Of a stretch of DNA of 64,000 bases, positions 26,362 through 35,288 are shown piece by piece (within the stretch, counting starts at the first letter, position 1; the number at the start of each line of letters is the position of its first letter). The DNA comes from Microbacterium sp. (GTDB taxonomy: Bacteria; Actinomycetota; Actinomycetes; Actinomycetales; Microbacteriaceae). A program made the translations under genes and the position numbers. The DNA is taken from assembly GCA_017306415.1 (NCBI GenBank), contig JAFKIL010000003.1, positions 496,001 through 560,000 on the forward strand. Reading direction: 5' to 3'. The notes beneath the pieces were generated by a model, which was not told where the DNA came from, did not search any database, and saw only the letters and a program-made list of their open reading frames with translations.

Positions 26362-27371
26362 CAGAAGATCCCCATGACGTCCAGGCGCTTCACGATGCGG
26401 TTCGCGAAGACGATGATGATGAGACCGGCGACGTTGAACAGCAGGTTGACCGCGGTCGAGAGCTCGAAGTTTCCGCCGCCGCCCAGGCTCGTGCGGTAGA
26501 TGTACGTCGAGAGCACGTCGCCCGTGCTGTAGACGAAGCTGGAGTAGAGGTTGTACACCTGGTCGAAGTTCGACTGGAAGAGCGTGGCCAGCTGCAGGAT
26601 CAGGAGCACGACGATGCTGGGCATGATGCGGGGCAGCGTGATATGCCACATCATCTGCACGCGGTTGGCTCCGTCGATCGCCGCGCTCTCATAGAGGGCC
26701 GGATTCGCGCTCGCAATCGCGGCGAGGTAGATGATCGAGCTGTACCCGGCCGTCTTGATGATGTTCGAGACGACCAGGATCGGCTGGAAGAGCTCAGGCG
26801 ACCTGAGGAAGTCGATCTCTTTGAGCCCGGCGCCCGCGAGGATCGAGTTGATGACCCCTCCGTCGCTGGACAAGGACAGGAACGCGCCGATGAGACCCGC
26901 GAACACCACCCAGGACAGGAAGTACGGGAGGTAGACGAGCGTCTGGACGCTCGATTTGAGCCACTTCAGTCGCAACTCGTTGATCAGGAGAGCGAGGAGG
27001 ATGTTGAAGGTGAACCCGAACAGGATGTTCCAGAAGTTGATCGCGATCGTGTTCCCGAGCGCGTTCCAGAAGATCGGGTCCGCCGCCATCTGCTGGAAAT
27101 GCTCGAGCCCGACCCACGGGCTCCCCCACACTCCCTTCGCCACGCTGAAGTCTTTGAACGCGAGCTGCAGTCCGTACATCGGGCCATAGCTGAAGACGAG
27201 GAGGAAGATCAATCCGGGCAGAACGAGCAGGTAGGTGAACCAGTGCTTGCGCACGTATCGGTACGAACGCCTCAGCCGTCCTGGTCCCGCCGTCGTGCCC
27301 GTCTCGACCTCGGCCTCGGCCAGCGCGACGAGTGTGTTCGGCGGGGCGCTCGGATCTCCGAAGATGGTCAT
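26361..27371 (-). CDS. Carbohydrate ABC transporter permease (LplB/MalF type)
   Basis: This 336-residue permease has a long cytoplasmic N-terminus, about six membrane helices (first at YLLVLPGLIFLLVFSYGP) and the docking loop ESAAIDGANRVQMMWHITLP. The start is the ATG at 27371 with GAGGTGAGA before it; a TTG further upstream is less likely. It is the first gene of the long minus-strand unit and is divergent from the propeller gene at 27544. Confidence 0.93.
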   Translation of the reverse strand: MTIFGDPSAPPNTLVALAEAEVETGTTAGPGRLRRSYRYVRKHWFTYLLVLPGLIFLLVFSYGPMYGLQLAFKDFSVAKGVWGSPWVGLEHFQQMAADPIFWNALGNTIAINFWNILFGFTFNILLALLINELRLKWLKSSVQTLVYLPYFLSWVVFAGLIGAFLSLSSDGGVINSILAGAGLKEIDFLRSPELFQPILVVSNIIKTAGYSSIIYLAAIASANPALYESAAIDGANRVQMMWHITLPRIMPSIVVLLILQLATLFQSNFDQVYNLYSSFVYSTGDVLSTYIYRTSLGGGGNFELSTAVNLLFNVAGLIIIVFANRIVKRLDVMGIF

Positions 27372-27404
27372 TCTCACCTCGGCTCCCTGGGTGCCGGATA
27401 CACC

Positions 27405-27466
27405 CGATCTGATGATTAGTGACAACTTACCCCAACTTTGATCGACTTATTGTCACTTTCGATCAC
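27405..27466. promoter_or_regulatory. Divergent promoter region with phased ATCA/GTCAC half-sites
   Basis: On the plus strand, GATCG, TGTCACT and GATCAC have TC steps at 27442, 27453 and 27463 (11 and 10 bp). Facing the other way, GTTGTCACTAATCA occupies about 27413-27426. The layout suggests one operator for each of the two divergent units (permeases on minus, propeller protein on plus). Confidence 0.58.
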
Positions 27467-27543
27467 TCGTCCGCATAGACTTCCTCCGTCGCGAAGAGGC
27501 ACCGACAGACGGGTCTCATTGAGCGGTCGAACAAGGAGGATCC

Positions 27544-29328
27544 ATGCGGCACACATCACGTTCTGGACACGTCGACGCGCGCAGGGTCCAGGTCTACGTG
27601 CCCGCGGTGCGTCCCGGCTTCACGGCGTGGGTCACCGCCTTCGACTACGGCGACGGGAGCGTCGGCGTCTCCTTCAAGGAGACGATCCAGGCTGAGAACC
27701 CCCACTATGAGAAGCCGACGCTCGAGATGGGCGAGGCGGCCGGCACCCCCGTCTCGTACGGAGCGATCGATTTCGCCAGCCCCCATCTCGTGCATGAGCG
27801 CGTCTACCTGCGCACGCGGGACGGAGAGACGTACGAGGAGACGGGACGATCGCCCCTCGATCAGGGAGCGTTCACCAATCTGGGCTTCCCCGATGGGCGG
27901 ATCGTCGGTCTGGAGGTGCGCAGGGCGAACGCGGCGCGCACCGGATGGGCGGATGAGATCGATGTGCGCGAGAGCAGCGACGGCGGCACGACGTGGACGA
28001 GCCGTCCGCCCATCCTCCGAGGGACGAGCCCTTACCTCTGGCGGACGCGCCGACTCTCCGACGGCACCCACATCATCCTGGCGTCGTTCTACGGAACCCC
28101 GTGGGGTGCCGACCAGGAGCGGCCGACGCGCAACACGATGTTCCCCGGGGAGACCTATCTCGGCAAGATCCAGACCTTCTTCCTCACGACCCGGGACGGC
28201 CGCGAGTTCAGCGAGCCCCATTACGTCCTCCCCGGCGTCGGCGCGCATGAATACGACGTCGTCGAACGCGGCGACGGCTCTCTGCTGTTCGTGGCCGGTG
28301 ACGTGCAGGCGACCCCCGTCGCCCGGCAGCTCGTTCGCCACACACCGGACGGGTACGTGAACGGATCCCTCCTGTCGATCGAGCGGGGTGCCCCGCCCGA
28401 CCCGGAGTCCGACCCGCAGGGGGGCTTCGTCCCCGAGACCATCGTCCGCACGCGGTCCGGCGTCCTGGTCGGAGCCCGTCGCAACAAGCCCTACTCGGTC
28501 TCCAACGACGACGGGATGAACTGGACGCCCGTCGACGGCCTTCCGCCGAGCCTGTATCAGCCCTACATGCTCGTCCTTCCCAACGGGAGTGTCGCGAACT
28601 TCGGCCACGCGGGGGGCGACTCGCCGTTCGGTCACGAGGACATGACGATCGGCGTGGACCTCTTCGACATCGAGGACGCGCTGCCGCCTGCTCCCGCGCT
28701 GACTCTTCGCCGCCGTATGGCCGACGACCGGAGCCAGTATCTGAACGCCTTCGAGGCTCGCCTGGTGCGCGGATCCGAACCCGTGGCCGATGCCGAGGTC
28801 GTTTTCCGGTTCGTCGAGGTGTGGAACGACGACGGGAGCTTCACGACCGTCCCCCAGAAGGATGCGCCGCTCCAGCTGACCGCGCGCACGGACGAGGACG
28901 GCGTCGCACGCGTCGCGGTCCCGCAGTTCGACGGGCGCGGCGACATCAACCTCTACTACAACGTCGATGCGGTTCATCTCCCCGAGGACGGCCCAGCTGT
29001 GATCGGGCCGACGATGGTGACGATCGCGCTCACTCCCCGCCGGGGCGACGATCAGCCCCACGACGCGTACCTCATGGAGGGCACCCTCTACGTCGCCGAG
29101 CGGCTGGAACGCGCGTACCCCGGCATCACCGAGCTCCTGCGTGCGCTCGCCGGGACCTCCGACGACGTCGTGCCCGTGGACGAGCTGCCGCCGGGGGTGC
29201 TCGACGACCTCGCTGCAGCCGGCGTCATCGAGCAGTCGTCCGGCGTATGGCGGTGGCTCGCGAGCGTGCATGCTCGGAGGCCGCTCGCCGACGTCAAGTC
29301 GATGCCGCACGACGATCAGTACGCATGA
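27544..29328 (+). CDS. Three-part BNR propeller protein, paralogue 1
   Basis: This 594-residue protein has no signal peptide. Residues about 15-380 form a propeller with Asp-boxes SSDGGTTWT (144-152) and SNDDGMNW (320-327). Residues about 390-500 look like an Ig-like domain (TARTDEDGVARVAVP). The last 80 residues are helical, with ELPPGVLDDLAAAGVIE. It is clearly paralogous to the protein at 37799-39580. Blocks kept in both include PGETY.GKIQ.FFLTTRDGR, GDVQATPV.RQLVR, KPYSVSND and GLPPSLYQPY. The ribosome site AAGGAGGA precedes the ATG. It is probably a glycan-active enzyme of undescribed specificity. Confidence 0.72.
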   Translation: MRHTSRSGHVDARRVQVYVPAVRPGFTAWVTAFDYGDGSVGVSFKETIQAENPHYEKPTLEMGEAAGTPVSYGAIDFASPHLVHERVYLRTRDGETYEETGRSPLDQGAFTNLGFPDGRIVGLEVRRANAARTGWADEIDVRESSDGGTTWTSRPPILRGTSPYLWRTRRLSDGTHIILASFYGTPWGADQERPTRNTMFPGETYLGKIQTFFLTTRDGREFSEPHYVLPGVGAHEYDVVERGDGSLLFVAGDVQATPVARQLVRHTPDGYVNGSLLSIERGAPPDPESDPQGGFVPETIVRTRSGVLVGARRNKPYSVSNDDGMNWTPVDGLPPSLYQPYMLVLPNGSVANFGHAGGDSPFGHEDMTIGVDLFDIEDALPPAPALTLRRRMADDRSQYLNAFEARLVRGSEPVADAEVVFRFVEVWNDDGSFTTVPQKDAPLQLTARTDEDGVARVAVPQFDGRGDINLYYNVDAVHLPEDGPAVIGPTMVTIALTPRRGDDQPHDAYLMEGTLYVAERLERAYPGITELLRALAGTSDDVVPVDELPPGVLDDLAAAGVIEQSSGVWRWLASVHARRPLADVKSMPHDDQYA

Positions 29329-30509
29329 CGGACAGGATGGAGCAGGAAGTGACACTCGAGGTCGGGATCATCGGATTCGGGAACAGGGCCAGGCTCGGGC
29401 AGCTGGTCGACGCGCACCCCGGCGCGAGGGTCGTGGCGGTGTGCGACCGCGATCCGGATGCGCTCGCACGTGCGGCGACGATCCATCCGGGCGCGCTGAT
29501 GACCCCCGACCTCGAGACGCTGCTCGCATCGGGGGTGGATGCCGTCATGGTCCTCACGCCCGACGACACGCACGAAGCCGTCGCCGTCGCAGCGCTCGAA
29601 CGCGGGATCGCGGTGTTCTGCGAGAAGCCGCTCGCGATCACCGCCGCGGGGAGCGACCGTATCCTCCGCGCGGCCGTCTCGTCGGGCGCGCGCCTGTACG
29701 TCGGACACAACATGCGCCACCTGCCGATGGTGCGCACGGTGCGGTCACTGATCGCAGACGGGGCCATCGGCGAGGTCAAGGCGATCTGGTGCCGGCACTT
29801 CGTCGGCCATGGCGCCGACTTCTATTTCAAGGACTGGCACGCCGACCGCGCACGCACGACGGGGCTCCTCCTGCAGAAGGGAGCGCACGACATCGACGTC
29901 ATCCACTGGCTGGCGGGCGCGTCGACCCGGCGGGTGACCGCGATGGGCGCGCTCACCCTGTTCGGCTCGGGGGAGCGCTCGGGCCGCGACGATCAGAGGG
30001 CGACGGAGGTCGCCGAGCCCGAACTCTGGCCGCCGCAGGCGCACTCGCGACTTCATCCGACCATCGACGTGGAAGACCTCTCCATGGCGCTCTTCGAGTT
30101 GGAGAACGGCGTCCTGGCGAGCTACGAGCAGTGCCACTACACACCCGACTACTGGCGGAGCTATACCGTGATCGGCACCCACGGACGGCTGGAGAACGTC
30201 GGAGACATGGACGACGGCGAGATCCACGTGTGGAACCGGCGCCATGCCGGTTTCGCCGCCCCGGACGAGATCCACGGCTTCACCGGGGGCGTGTCCGACC
30301 ACGGCGGCGCGGACGAGGCCCTCGTCGACGAGTTCATCCGCTACGCGCGTGACGGCGGCCCCACGCAGACGTCCCCGATCGCCGCCAGGGACGCGGTCGC
30401 CGCGGGCGAGGCGGCGACGATCTCCCTGCGCGCGGGCGGTGTTCCTCAGGACGTCCCGCCGGCGCCGGCCACGTTGAGGGCCGCCCTCGAGGGGAATCGA
30501 GAGCGATGA
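29325..30509 (+). CDS. Gfo/Idh/MocA family oxidoreductase
   Basis: This 394-residue NAD(P)-dependent sugar dehydrogenase has a Rossmann N-terminus (VGIIGFGNRARLG), the family's EKP motif in FCEKPLAI, and the catalytic-region histidine in KGAHDIDVIHWL. The C-terminal alpha/beta domain forms the sugar site. It overlaps the propeller gene by ATGA. Enzymes of this family can make 3-keto sugars for glycosidases that work by oxidation and elimination; pairing with a propeller protein makes that worth considering. Its stop lies inside the inverted repeat before deoR. Confidence 0.9.
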   Translation: MTDRMEQEVTLEVGIIGFGNRARLGQLVDAHPGARVVAVCDRDPDALARAATIHPGALMTPDLETLLASGVDAVMVLTPDDTHEAVAVAALERGIAVFCEKPLAITAAGSDRILRAAVSSGARLYVGHNMRHLPMVRTVRSLIADGAIGEVKAIWCRHFVGHGADFYFKDWHADRARTTGLLLQKGAHDIDVIHWLAGASTRRVTAMGALTLFGSGERSGRDDQRATEVAEPELWPPQAHSRLHPTIDVEDLSMALFELENGVLASYEQCHYTPDYWRSYTVIGTHGRLENVGDMDDGEIHVWNRRHAGFAAPDEIHGFTGGVSDHGGADEALVDEFIRYARDGGPTQTSPIAARDAVAAGEAATISLRAGGVPQDVPPAPATLRAALEGNRER

Positions 30510-30548
30510 GCGATTGCGACATTTGTGGCGGGAATCGCTCACATCGTC
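30508..30548. promoter_or_regulatory. Inverted repeat GAGCGATT/AATCGCTC upstream of the DeoR gene
   Basis: Perfect 8-bp arms lie at 30508-30515 and 30533-30540, separated by 17 bp, so their centres are 25 bp apart. The right arm continues into ATCG and GTCAC elements like those in the island arrays. It is placed between the Gfo/Idh stop codon and the deoR start, suggesting autoregulation. Confidence 0.5.
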
Positions 30549-30618
30549 ACGAAACTGGCCTATCCTGACGAGCGGTGCCGCGCGGCCTCGCCCGGCGCCA
30601 TCGATGGAAGGACCCGGC

Positions 30619-31407
30619 GTGAATCGACCACTTCGCCTCGCCTCGCTTCTCGAGATCCTCGCCGAGCGCGGCCAGATCCAGGTCGACGAGATCGTCGACG
30701 AGCTGAACGTCTCTCCCGCGACCGCGCGCCGAGACCTGGACACGCTGGCCGACCAGCAACTCCTCGCCCGCACCCGCGGGGGCGCCCTCTCGCTCGAGGT
30801 CGCGTACGACCTGCCCATCCGCTACAAGAGCGAGCAGAACACGGAGCAGAAGCAGGCGATCGCGCAGGCGGCGAGTGCGCTCGTGTCGAAGGATCAGGTG
30901 GTCGGCCTCTGCGGAGGGACCACCAGCACGGCGATCGCATCCGTGCTCGGTGCACGCGCAGATCTCAACGAGCCCGGCGGCGGCACGAACCTGACGATCG
31001 TCACGAACGCCGTCAACATCGCCTCCCAGCTCGCGATGCGTCCCCAGATCAAGACCGTCCTGACGGGGGGCGTGCTCAACCCGCGTTCCTTCGAACTGGT
31101 GGGACCGTTCAGCGAGGCGACGTTGCAGGATCTGACGATCGACATCGCCTTCATCGGAGCCAACGGCATCGACCCGGAGGTGGGCCCCACCGTCCACGAC
31201 GAGCTCGAGGCGAAGGTCAACTCGTTCATGGCGCGCCGCGCGTCGCGGGCGGTCATCGTCGCCGACTCGAGCAAGATCGGCAAGCGCGCCTTCGCATCGA
31301 TGAACCTCTCGCGGGCATACACCACGTTGATCACCGACCACGGCATCACACCCGAGCAGCAGCGACGCTTCGCGGAGAGCGGACTCGACGTCGTCATCGC
31401 CCGCTGA
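30619..31407 (+). CDS. DeoR/GlpR family transcriptional regulator
   Basis: This 262-residue repressor-type regulator has an N-terminal winged helix (residues 5-60: VDEIVDELNVSPATARRDLD and TRGGAL) and a C-terminal phosphosugar-sensing domain with LCGGTTSTAIA. The start is the GTG at 30619 with GGAAGGA before it; an ATG 15 bases upstream is possible. It is the only DNA-binding regulator in the island and adjoins the Aga-type operon, as agaR does in other bacteria. It is the best candidate to bind the phased ATCA arrays, with a phosphorylated sugar as inducer. Confidence 0.92.
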   Translation: MNRPLRLASLLEILAERGQIQVDEIVDELNVSPATARRDLDTLADQQLLARTRGGALSLEVAYDLPIRYKSEQNTEQKQAIAQAASALVSKDQVVGLCGGTTSTAIASVLGARADLNEPGGGTNLTIVTNAVNIASQLAMRPQIKTVLTGGVLNPRSFELVGPFSEATLQDLTIDIAFIGANGIDPEVGPTVHDELEAKVNSFMARRASRAVIVADSSKIGKRAFASMNLSRAYTTLITDHGITPEQQRRFAESGLDVVIAR

Positions 31408-31410
31408 CCG

Positions 31411-31434
31411 CGAGGCCTCGGCCGAGGGCGAGGC
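31411..31434 (+). terminator. Weak hairpin after the DeoR gene
   Basis: GCCTCG (31415-31420) can pair with CGAGGC (31429-31434), and the inner CCTCGGCCGAGG is itself a palindrome. No T-run follows. It may terminate the propeller-Gfo-deoR transcript before the next operator region. Confidence 0.3.
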
Positions 31435-31534
31435 CCACCCACCCGCTCCCTCGCGGAGACGGGTGGATCGTGATGCGGGGACGCGCTTCCGTGCGCCCGG
31501 CTCGTCTCACGACATATGACCGTTAGTGAGCGAT

Positions 31535-31602
31535 GAATGCGATCTTTAGCACTCATTTGATTGGACTGCGGTGCTTTCAATCATTTATGATCATCTCATT
31601 CG
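31535..31602. promoter_or_regulatory. Operator region upstream of the Aga-type operon
   Basis: The AT-rich segment contains AATCATTTATGATCATCTCATTCG-like half-sites with TC steps at 31581, 31591 and about 31600. It also has inverted copies near 31548-31563 (AATCA on the minus strand). It lies in the 242-bp gap between deoR and the SIS gene, which has no coding sequence. Confidence 0.55.
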
Positions 31603-31649
31603 CATCGGCGTCCTCCGCGACGCCGCAGAGAAGGCAATGAGGGAACGAC

Positions 31650-32564
31650 ATGACCGACACCGCGACGGACGAGAGTGCTCGAGGCGGCCATATGGAGGCC
31701 GAACTCGCCAGCCAGCCCGACTGCTGGCAGCGCGTGAGCGAGCTGGACGGCCTCGCCGCCGCACTGCGCCGACCGGGTGAGCGGGTCGCGGTGGTGGGCT
31801 GCGGGACGTCGTGGTTCGTCGCACAGACGATCGCGGCCCTCCGCGAGGGTGCGGGCCTCGGTCCGACCGACGCGTACTCCGCGTCGGAGGCGACCCTGAC
31901 AGAGCGCGGGTACGATGCGGTGGTCGTCATCAGCCGGTCGGGAACCACGACGGAGATCGTGACTCTGCTCTCGACGGTGCCGTCCGGAGTTCGATCCGTG
32001 GCCATCGTCGCCGATGACCGTTCGCCTGTCGCGCGTCTGGCCGACGAGGTGGTCGCTCTCCCGTTCGCCGACGAGCGATCCGTCGTTCAGACGAGGTTCG
32101 CCACGACGGCCATCGCACTCGGCCGCGTCGCGGCCGGCGAGGATCTCACGAACGCGATCGCGGACGCGCGCCGCGTGCTGTCCCTCCCGCTTCCGGCCAT
32201 CCTGACGGACGCGGAACAGCTCACGTGCCTGGGCTCGGGCTGGACGGTGGGCATCGCGCATGAGGCCGCCCTGAAGATGCGCGAGGCATCCCAGTCCTGG
32301 ACGGAGTCCTACCCGGGCATGGAGTACCGACACGGTCCCATGAGCATCGCGGCGCCCGGTCGAACCGTCTGGGTGTTCGGCGACGGCCCGCGAGGCCTCG
32401 CCGAAGAGGTGGCCGGGACAGGAGCCTCCTACTTCGCGGGAGACGCGGACCCGCTCGCCGAGCTGGTCCGCGCGCATCGCGTCTCGCTGGCTCGCGCCCG
32501 ATCGGGCGGACTCGACGCCGATGCTCCCCGCAACCTGACGCGATCGGTCATCCTGTCCTCATGA
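31650..32564 (+). CDS. SIS domain protein (AgaS-like amino-sugar phosphate isomerase/deaminase)
   Basis: This 304-residue protein has two SIS domains resembling the isomerase half of GlmS and AgaS. The phosphosugar loops are VVGCGTSWFVAQ, SRSGTTTEIV and LGSGWTVGIAHEAALKMRE, with the catalytic glutamate in WTESYPGMEYRHGP. In the Aga pathway this step converts galactosamine-6-phosphate to tagatose-6-phosphate and ammonia. The ATG has GAGGGAAC upstream. It is first of five overlapping genes ending with NagA, which supports the AgaS reading over a glucosamine role. Confidence 0.85.
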   Translation: MTDTATDESARGGHMEAELASQPDCWQRVSELDGLAAALRRPGERVAVVGCGTSWFVAQTIAALREGAGLGPTDAYSASEATLTERGYDAVVVISRSGTTTEIVTLLSTVPSGVRSVAIVADDRSPVARLADEVVALPFADERSVVQTRFATTAIALGRVAAGEDLTNAIADARRVLSLPLPAILTDAEQLTCLGSGWTVGIAHEAALKMREASQSWTESYPGMEYRHGPMSIAAPGRTVWVFGDGPRGLAEEVAGTGASYFAGDADPLAELVRAHRVSLARARSGGLDADAPRNLTRSVILSS

Positions 32565-33532
32565 GCCACGACCCGGCGGTCGCTCCTGCCCCCGGCACGG
32601 GCAGCGGGCGTTCCGTGCTCGCCGTCGACGTCGGCGGAACGCAGATCAAGGTCGCCGTGCTCGACGAGTCGGGCCGCCTCGGCCCGATCGCGCGCCACGC
32701 CACTCCCCGCGATCCGCGCGATCCTGCTGGCGTCGTGGTGGCCGCGATCGCGTCGGCAGCGGCGGATCTGAGCGCACGAGGAGCCCGCTTCAGCGCGGTC
32801 GGTCTCGCCGTCCCCGGCATCGTGGACGACCGTGGAGTGGGGGTCCACTCCACGAACCTGGGGTGGCGGGACTTCCCGTTCACGGAACGTGCGGCCGCCG
32901 CACTGGGGCTGCCCGTGGCGGTCGTCCACGACGTGCGCGCCGCCGGACTCGCCGAGCACCGCCTCGGTGCCGCGCGGGGTGCCGCCGACGCCGCGATCGT
33001 GACGCTCGGCACCGGAATCGCCGCCGCGCTGATCATCGACGGTCGTCCGTACACCGGTCGCGGGTACGCCGGCGAACTCGGTCACTCGATCGTCGACCCC
33101 TCCGGTCCCTCGTGCCGCTGCGGTCAGACCGGATGCCTCGAGGCGATCGCCTCCGCGCGGGCCATCGTCGAGCGCTACCGGGCGGCCGGGGGGCCGGGGG
33201 TCGACGCCGCTGAGGTCGTCGCGCGCGCTCAGGCCGGCGATCCGCTGGCACGCCGGGTGTGGCAGAGCGCGATCGATGCGCTCGCGTACGGACTGGCACA
33301 GGTCACCGCGCTCCTCGCTCCCGAGGTGGTGGTGCTCGGCGGGGGGCTTTCCGAATCGGGCGATGCGCTCCTCCTTCCCCTCCGCGAGTCCCTGCGTCGA
33401 CGGCGTCGTCACGGCGTCATCCCACGGCTCGAGCGTGCGGCGCTCGGTCAGGATGCCGGAACCTGGGGGGCGGCGATCGCGGCACGCGATCTGCTCGACG
33501 GTCGCGACGACGTGGCCAGGGGGACGGCATGA
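32561..33532 (+). CDS. ROK family sugar kinase (probable N-acetylhexosamine kinase)
   Basis: This 323-residue ROK-family kinase has the ATP-binding N-terminus AVDVGGTQIKVAVLD, the GTGIAAAL phosphate loop, the zinc-binding HSIVDPSG..CRCGQTGCLE motif and GELGH. It probably phosphorylates GalNAc or GlcNAc at O6 after ABC import, since the island has no PTS genes. It overlaps the SIS gene and the next kinase by 4 bp each. Confidence 0.9.
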   Translation: MSHDPAVAPAPGTGSGRSVLAVDVGGTQIKVAVLDESGRLGPIARHATPRDPRDPAGVVVAAIASAAADLSARGARFSAVGLAVPGIVDDRGVGVHSTNLGWRDFPFTERAAAALGLPVAVVHDVRAAGLAEHRLGAARGAADAAIVTLGTGIAAALIIDGRPYTGRGYAGELGHSIVDPSGPSCRCGQTGCLEAIASARAIVERYRAAGGPGVDAAEVVARAQAGDPLARRVWQSAIDALAYGLAQVTALLAPEVVVLGGGLSESGDALLLPLRESLRRRRRHGVIPRLERAALGQDAGTWGAAIAARDLLDGRDDVARGTA

Positions 33533-34449
33533 TCGCCGCCGTGACCCTGAACCCCGCGGTCGACGTCACCGTGGAGATCGAGCGCCTGCACCCCGGAGAG
33601 ACCCACCGGACCGCGACGGCGGTGCGACGCGCCGGAGGCAAGGGCGTCAACGTGGCGCGAGTGCTGCACGCTCAGGGCCTCCCGGCCATCGCGATCGCCG
33701 CCGTAGGAGGCGCCCCGGGGAAAGAGTTCGCCGACGAGATCCGGGCGGCGGGAGTGCCCCACGTGCTCATCAGCGCGGATGCCCCCACTCGCATCACGCG
33801 GACCCTCTACGAGCGTGCTGACGGTCGCGCCACCGTCTTCGCCGAGGCCGGGCGCCATCCAGGTTCCGCGGCTCTCGAGAAGCTGGTCGACCTCGTCGAC
33901 GACCTGTCGGACGTGACGTGCCTCGTCGTGGCGGGCAGCCTTCCCGCCGGGATGCCGCCGACCGCTGTGGAGACGTTCGTGGAGCACGCCCGACGCCGGA
34001 TGCTGCCCGTTCTCGTCGACGCGGCGGACGCGATGGTAGGCGCAGCCCGTGCAGGCGCGACCCTTGTCAAGGGCAATGCGGAGGAGGTGGCCCGGGCGAC
34101 GGGCGAAGCCTCCCCCCGGGCAGGCGCCAGGGCCCTGCGTGCCGCGGGCGCCGAGCGCGTCGTCGTGACCTGCGGACGCGAGGGCATGCTTCTGCTCGAT
34201 GACGACGGCCTCCGCACCGCCGTGCCGGACCGCGAGATCCGCGGCAACGCCACCGGAGCCGGCGACGCGGTCAGCGCGTCGCTGGCGGCCCACCTCGCCG
34301 TCGGGGCTCCGGTCGAGGAGTGGCTGCCTCGCGCGCTCGGGTGGGCCGCGGCCGCCGTGCGCGCTCCGCTCGCCGGCGACCTCGACCTCGGAGACCCGAT
34401 GCCCTCGGCCTCCGAGGCGCTGAGAGGAGCGTCACCATGCCCCTCGTGA
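33529..34449 (+). CDS. PfkB family hexose-phosphate kinase (tagatose-6-phosphate/fructose-1-phosphate kinase-like)
   Basis: This 306-residue kinase of the LacC/FruK branch has the start VTLNPAVDVTVEI, the GGKGVNVARVL substrate motif and GNATGAGDAVSASLA with the catalytic aspartate. In this operon it should make tagatose-1,6-bisphosphate for the class II aldolase encoded immediately downstream (13-bp overlap). Fructose-1-phosphate is the alternative substrate. Confidence 0.88.
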   Translation: MIAAVTLNPAVDVTVEIERLHPGETHRTATAVRRAGGKGVNVARVLHAQGLPAIAIAAVGGAPGKEFADEIRAAGVPHVLISADAPTRITRTLYERADGRATVFAEAGRHPGSAALEKLVDLVDDLSDVTCLVVAGSLPAGMPPTAVETFVEHARRRMLPVLVDAADAMVGAARAGATLVKGNAEEVARATGEASPRAGARALRAAGAERVVVTCGREGMLLLDDDGLRTAVPDREIRGNATGAGDAVSASLAAHLAVGAPVEEWLPRALGWAAAAVRAPLAGDLDLGDPMPSASEALRGASPCPS

Positions 34450-35288
34450 CCACCGGCGAACTGCTCCTCGAGGCCTATGCGGCGTCACGCGCCGTCGGTG
34501 CGTTCAACGTCCTGCATCTGGAGACCGCCGAGGCGCTGGCCGCGGGCGCGGAATCGAGCGGGCTGCCACTGATCCTCCAGATCTCTCAGAACTGCGTCGA
34601 GTTCCATGGCGACCTGCGACCGATCACCGACGCGACTCTCGCGATCGCGCGGAACAGCACGGCGCGGCTGGCCGTGCACCTCGACCACGCCGAGTCGGAG
34701 GAGCTCGTCGATCGCGCACTGGAGGCGGGGATGTCCAGTGTCATGTTCGACGCCTCACGCCTTCCGTATGCGCAGAACGTGGCGCGAACGGCGGCGGTCG
34801 CGGCGCGCGTGCACCGGCACGGCGCCACCATCGAGGCGGAACTGGGCGAGGTGGGCGGGAAGGACGGCGTCCACGCGCCAGGCGTCCGCACCGACCCGGA
34901 GGAGGCGGCCCGGTTCGTCGCCGGCACCGGAATCGACGCGCTGGCGGTCGCGGTGGGCAGCTCGCATGCGATGACGCGCAGGGATGCCCAGCTGGACCAC
35001 GCGCTCATCCGCCGGCTCGACGAACGTCTCGACCTGCCGCTCGTCCTGCATGGATCCTCCGGCGCGTCCGACGAGGAGATCGCGGCGGCGATCGCAGAGG
35101 GCATCACCAAGGTCAACGTGTCGACGCACCTGAACGCCGCGTTCACCGTCGCGGTCCGCGAGCGGCTCGCCGTCGATCCCGCCGTCGTCGACTCGCGCCG
35201 CTATCTCGGTGCCGGCCGGACGGCGCTGTCGGCGGAGGCCGCGCGCCTGCAGCTGCTCTTCGCGGGGGCCGAGCCCAGCCGTGTCTGA
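34437..35288 (+). CDS. Class II ketose-bisphosphate aldolase (tagatose-bisphosphate aldolase-like)
   Basis: This 283-residue zinc aldolase is of the KbaY/GatY/Fba type. Metal and catalytic positions are D83 and H84 in AVHLDHAES, E135 in IEAELGEVGG, H177 in VGSSHAMT and H205 in LVLHGSSG. It probably splits tagatose-1,6-bisphosphate into DHAP and glyceraldehyde-3-phosphate. GAGAGGAG precedes the ATG at 34437. It overlaps NagA by eight bases. Confidence 0.9.
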   Translation: MPLVTTGELLLEAYAASRAVGAFNVLHLETAEALAAGAESSGLPLILQISQNCVEFHGDLRPITDATLAIARNSTARLAVHLDHAESEELVDRALEAGMSSVMFDASRLPYAQNVARTAAVAARVHRHGATIEAELGEVGGKDGVHAPGVRTDPEEAARFVAGTGIDALAVAVGSSHAMTRRDAQLDHALIRRLDERLDLPLVLHGSSGASDEEIAAAIAEGITKVNVSTHLNAAFTVAVRERLAVDPAVVDSRRYLGAGRTALSAEAARLQLLFAGAEPSRV

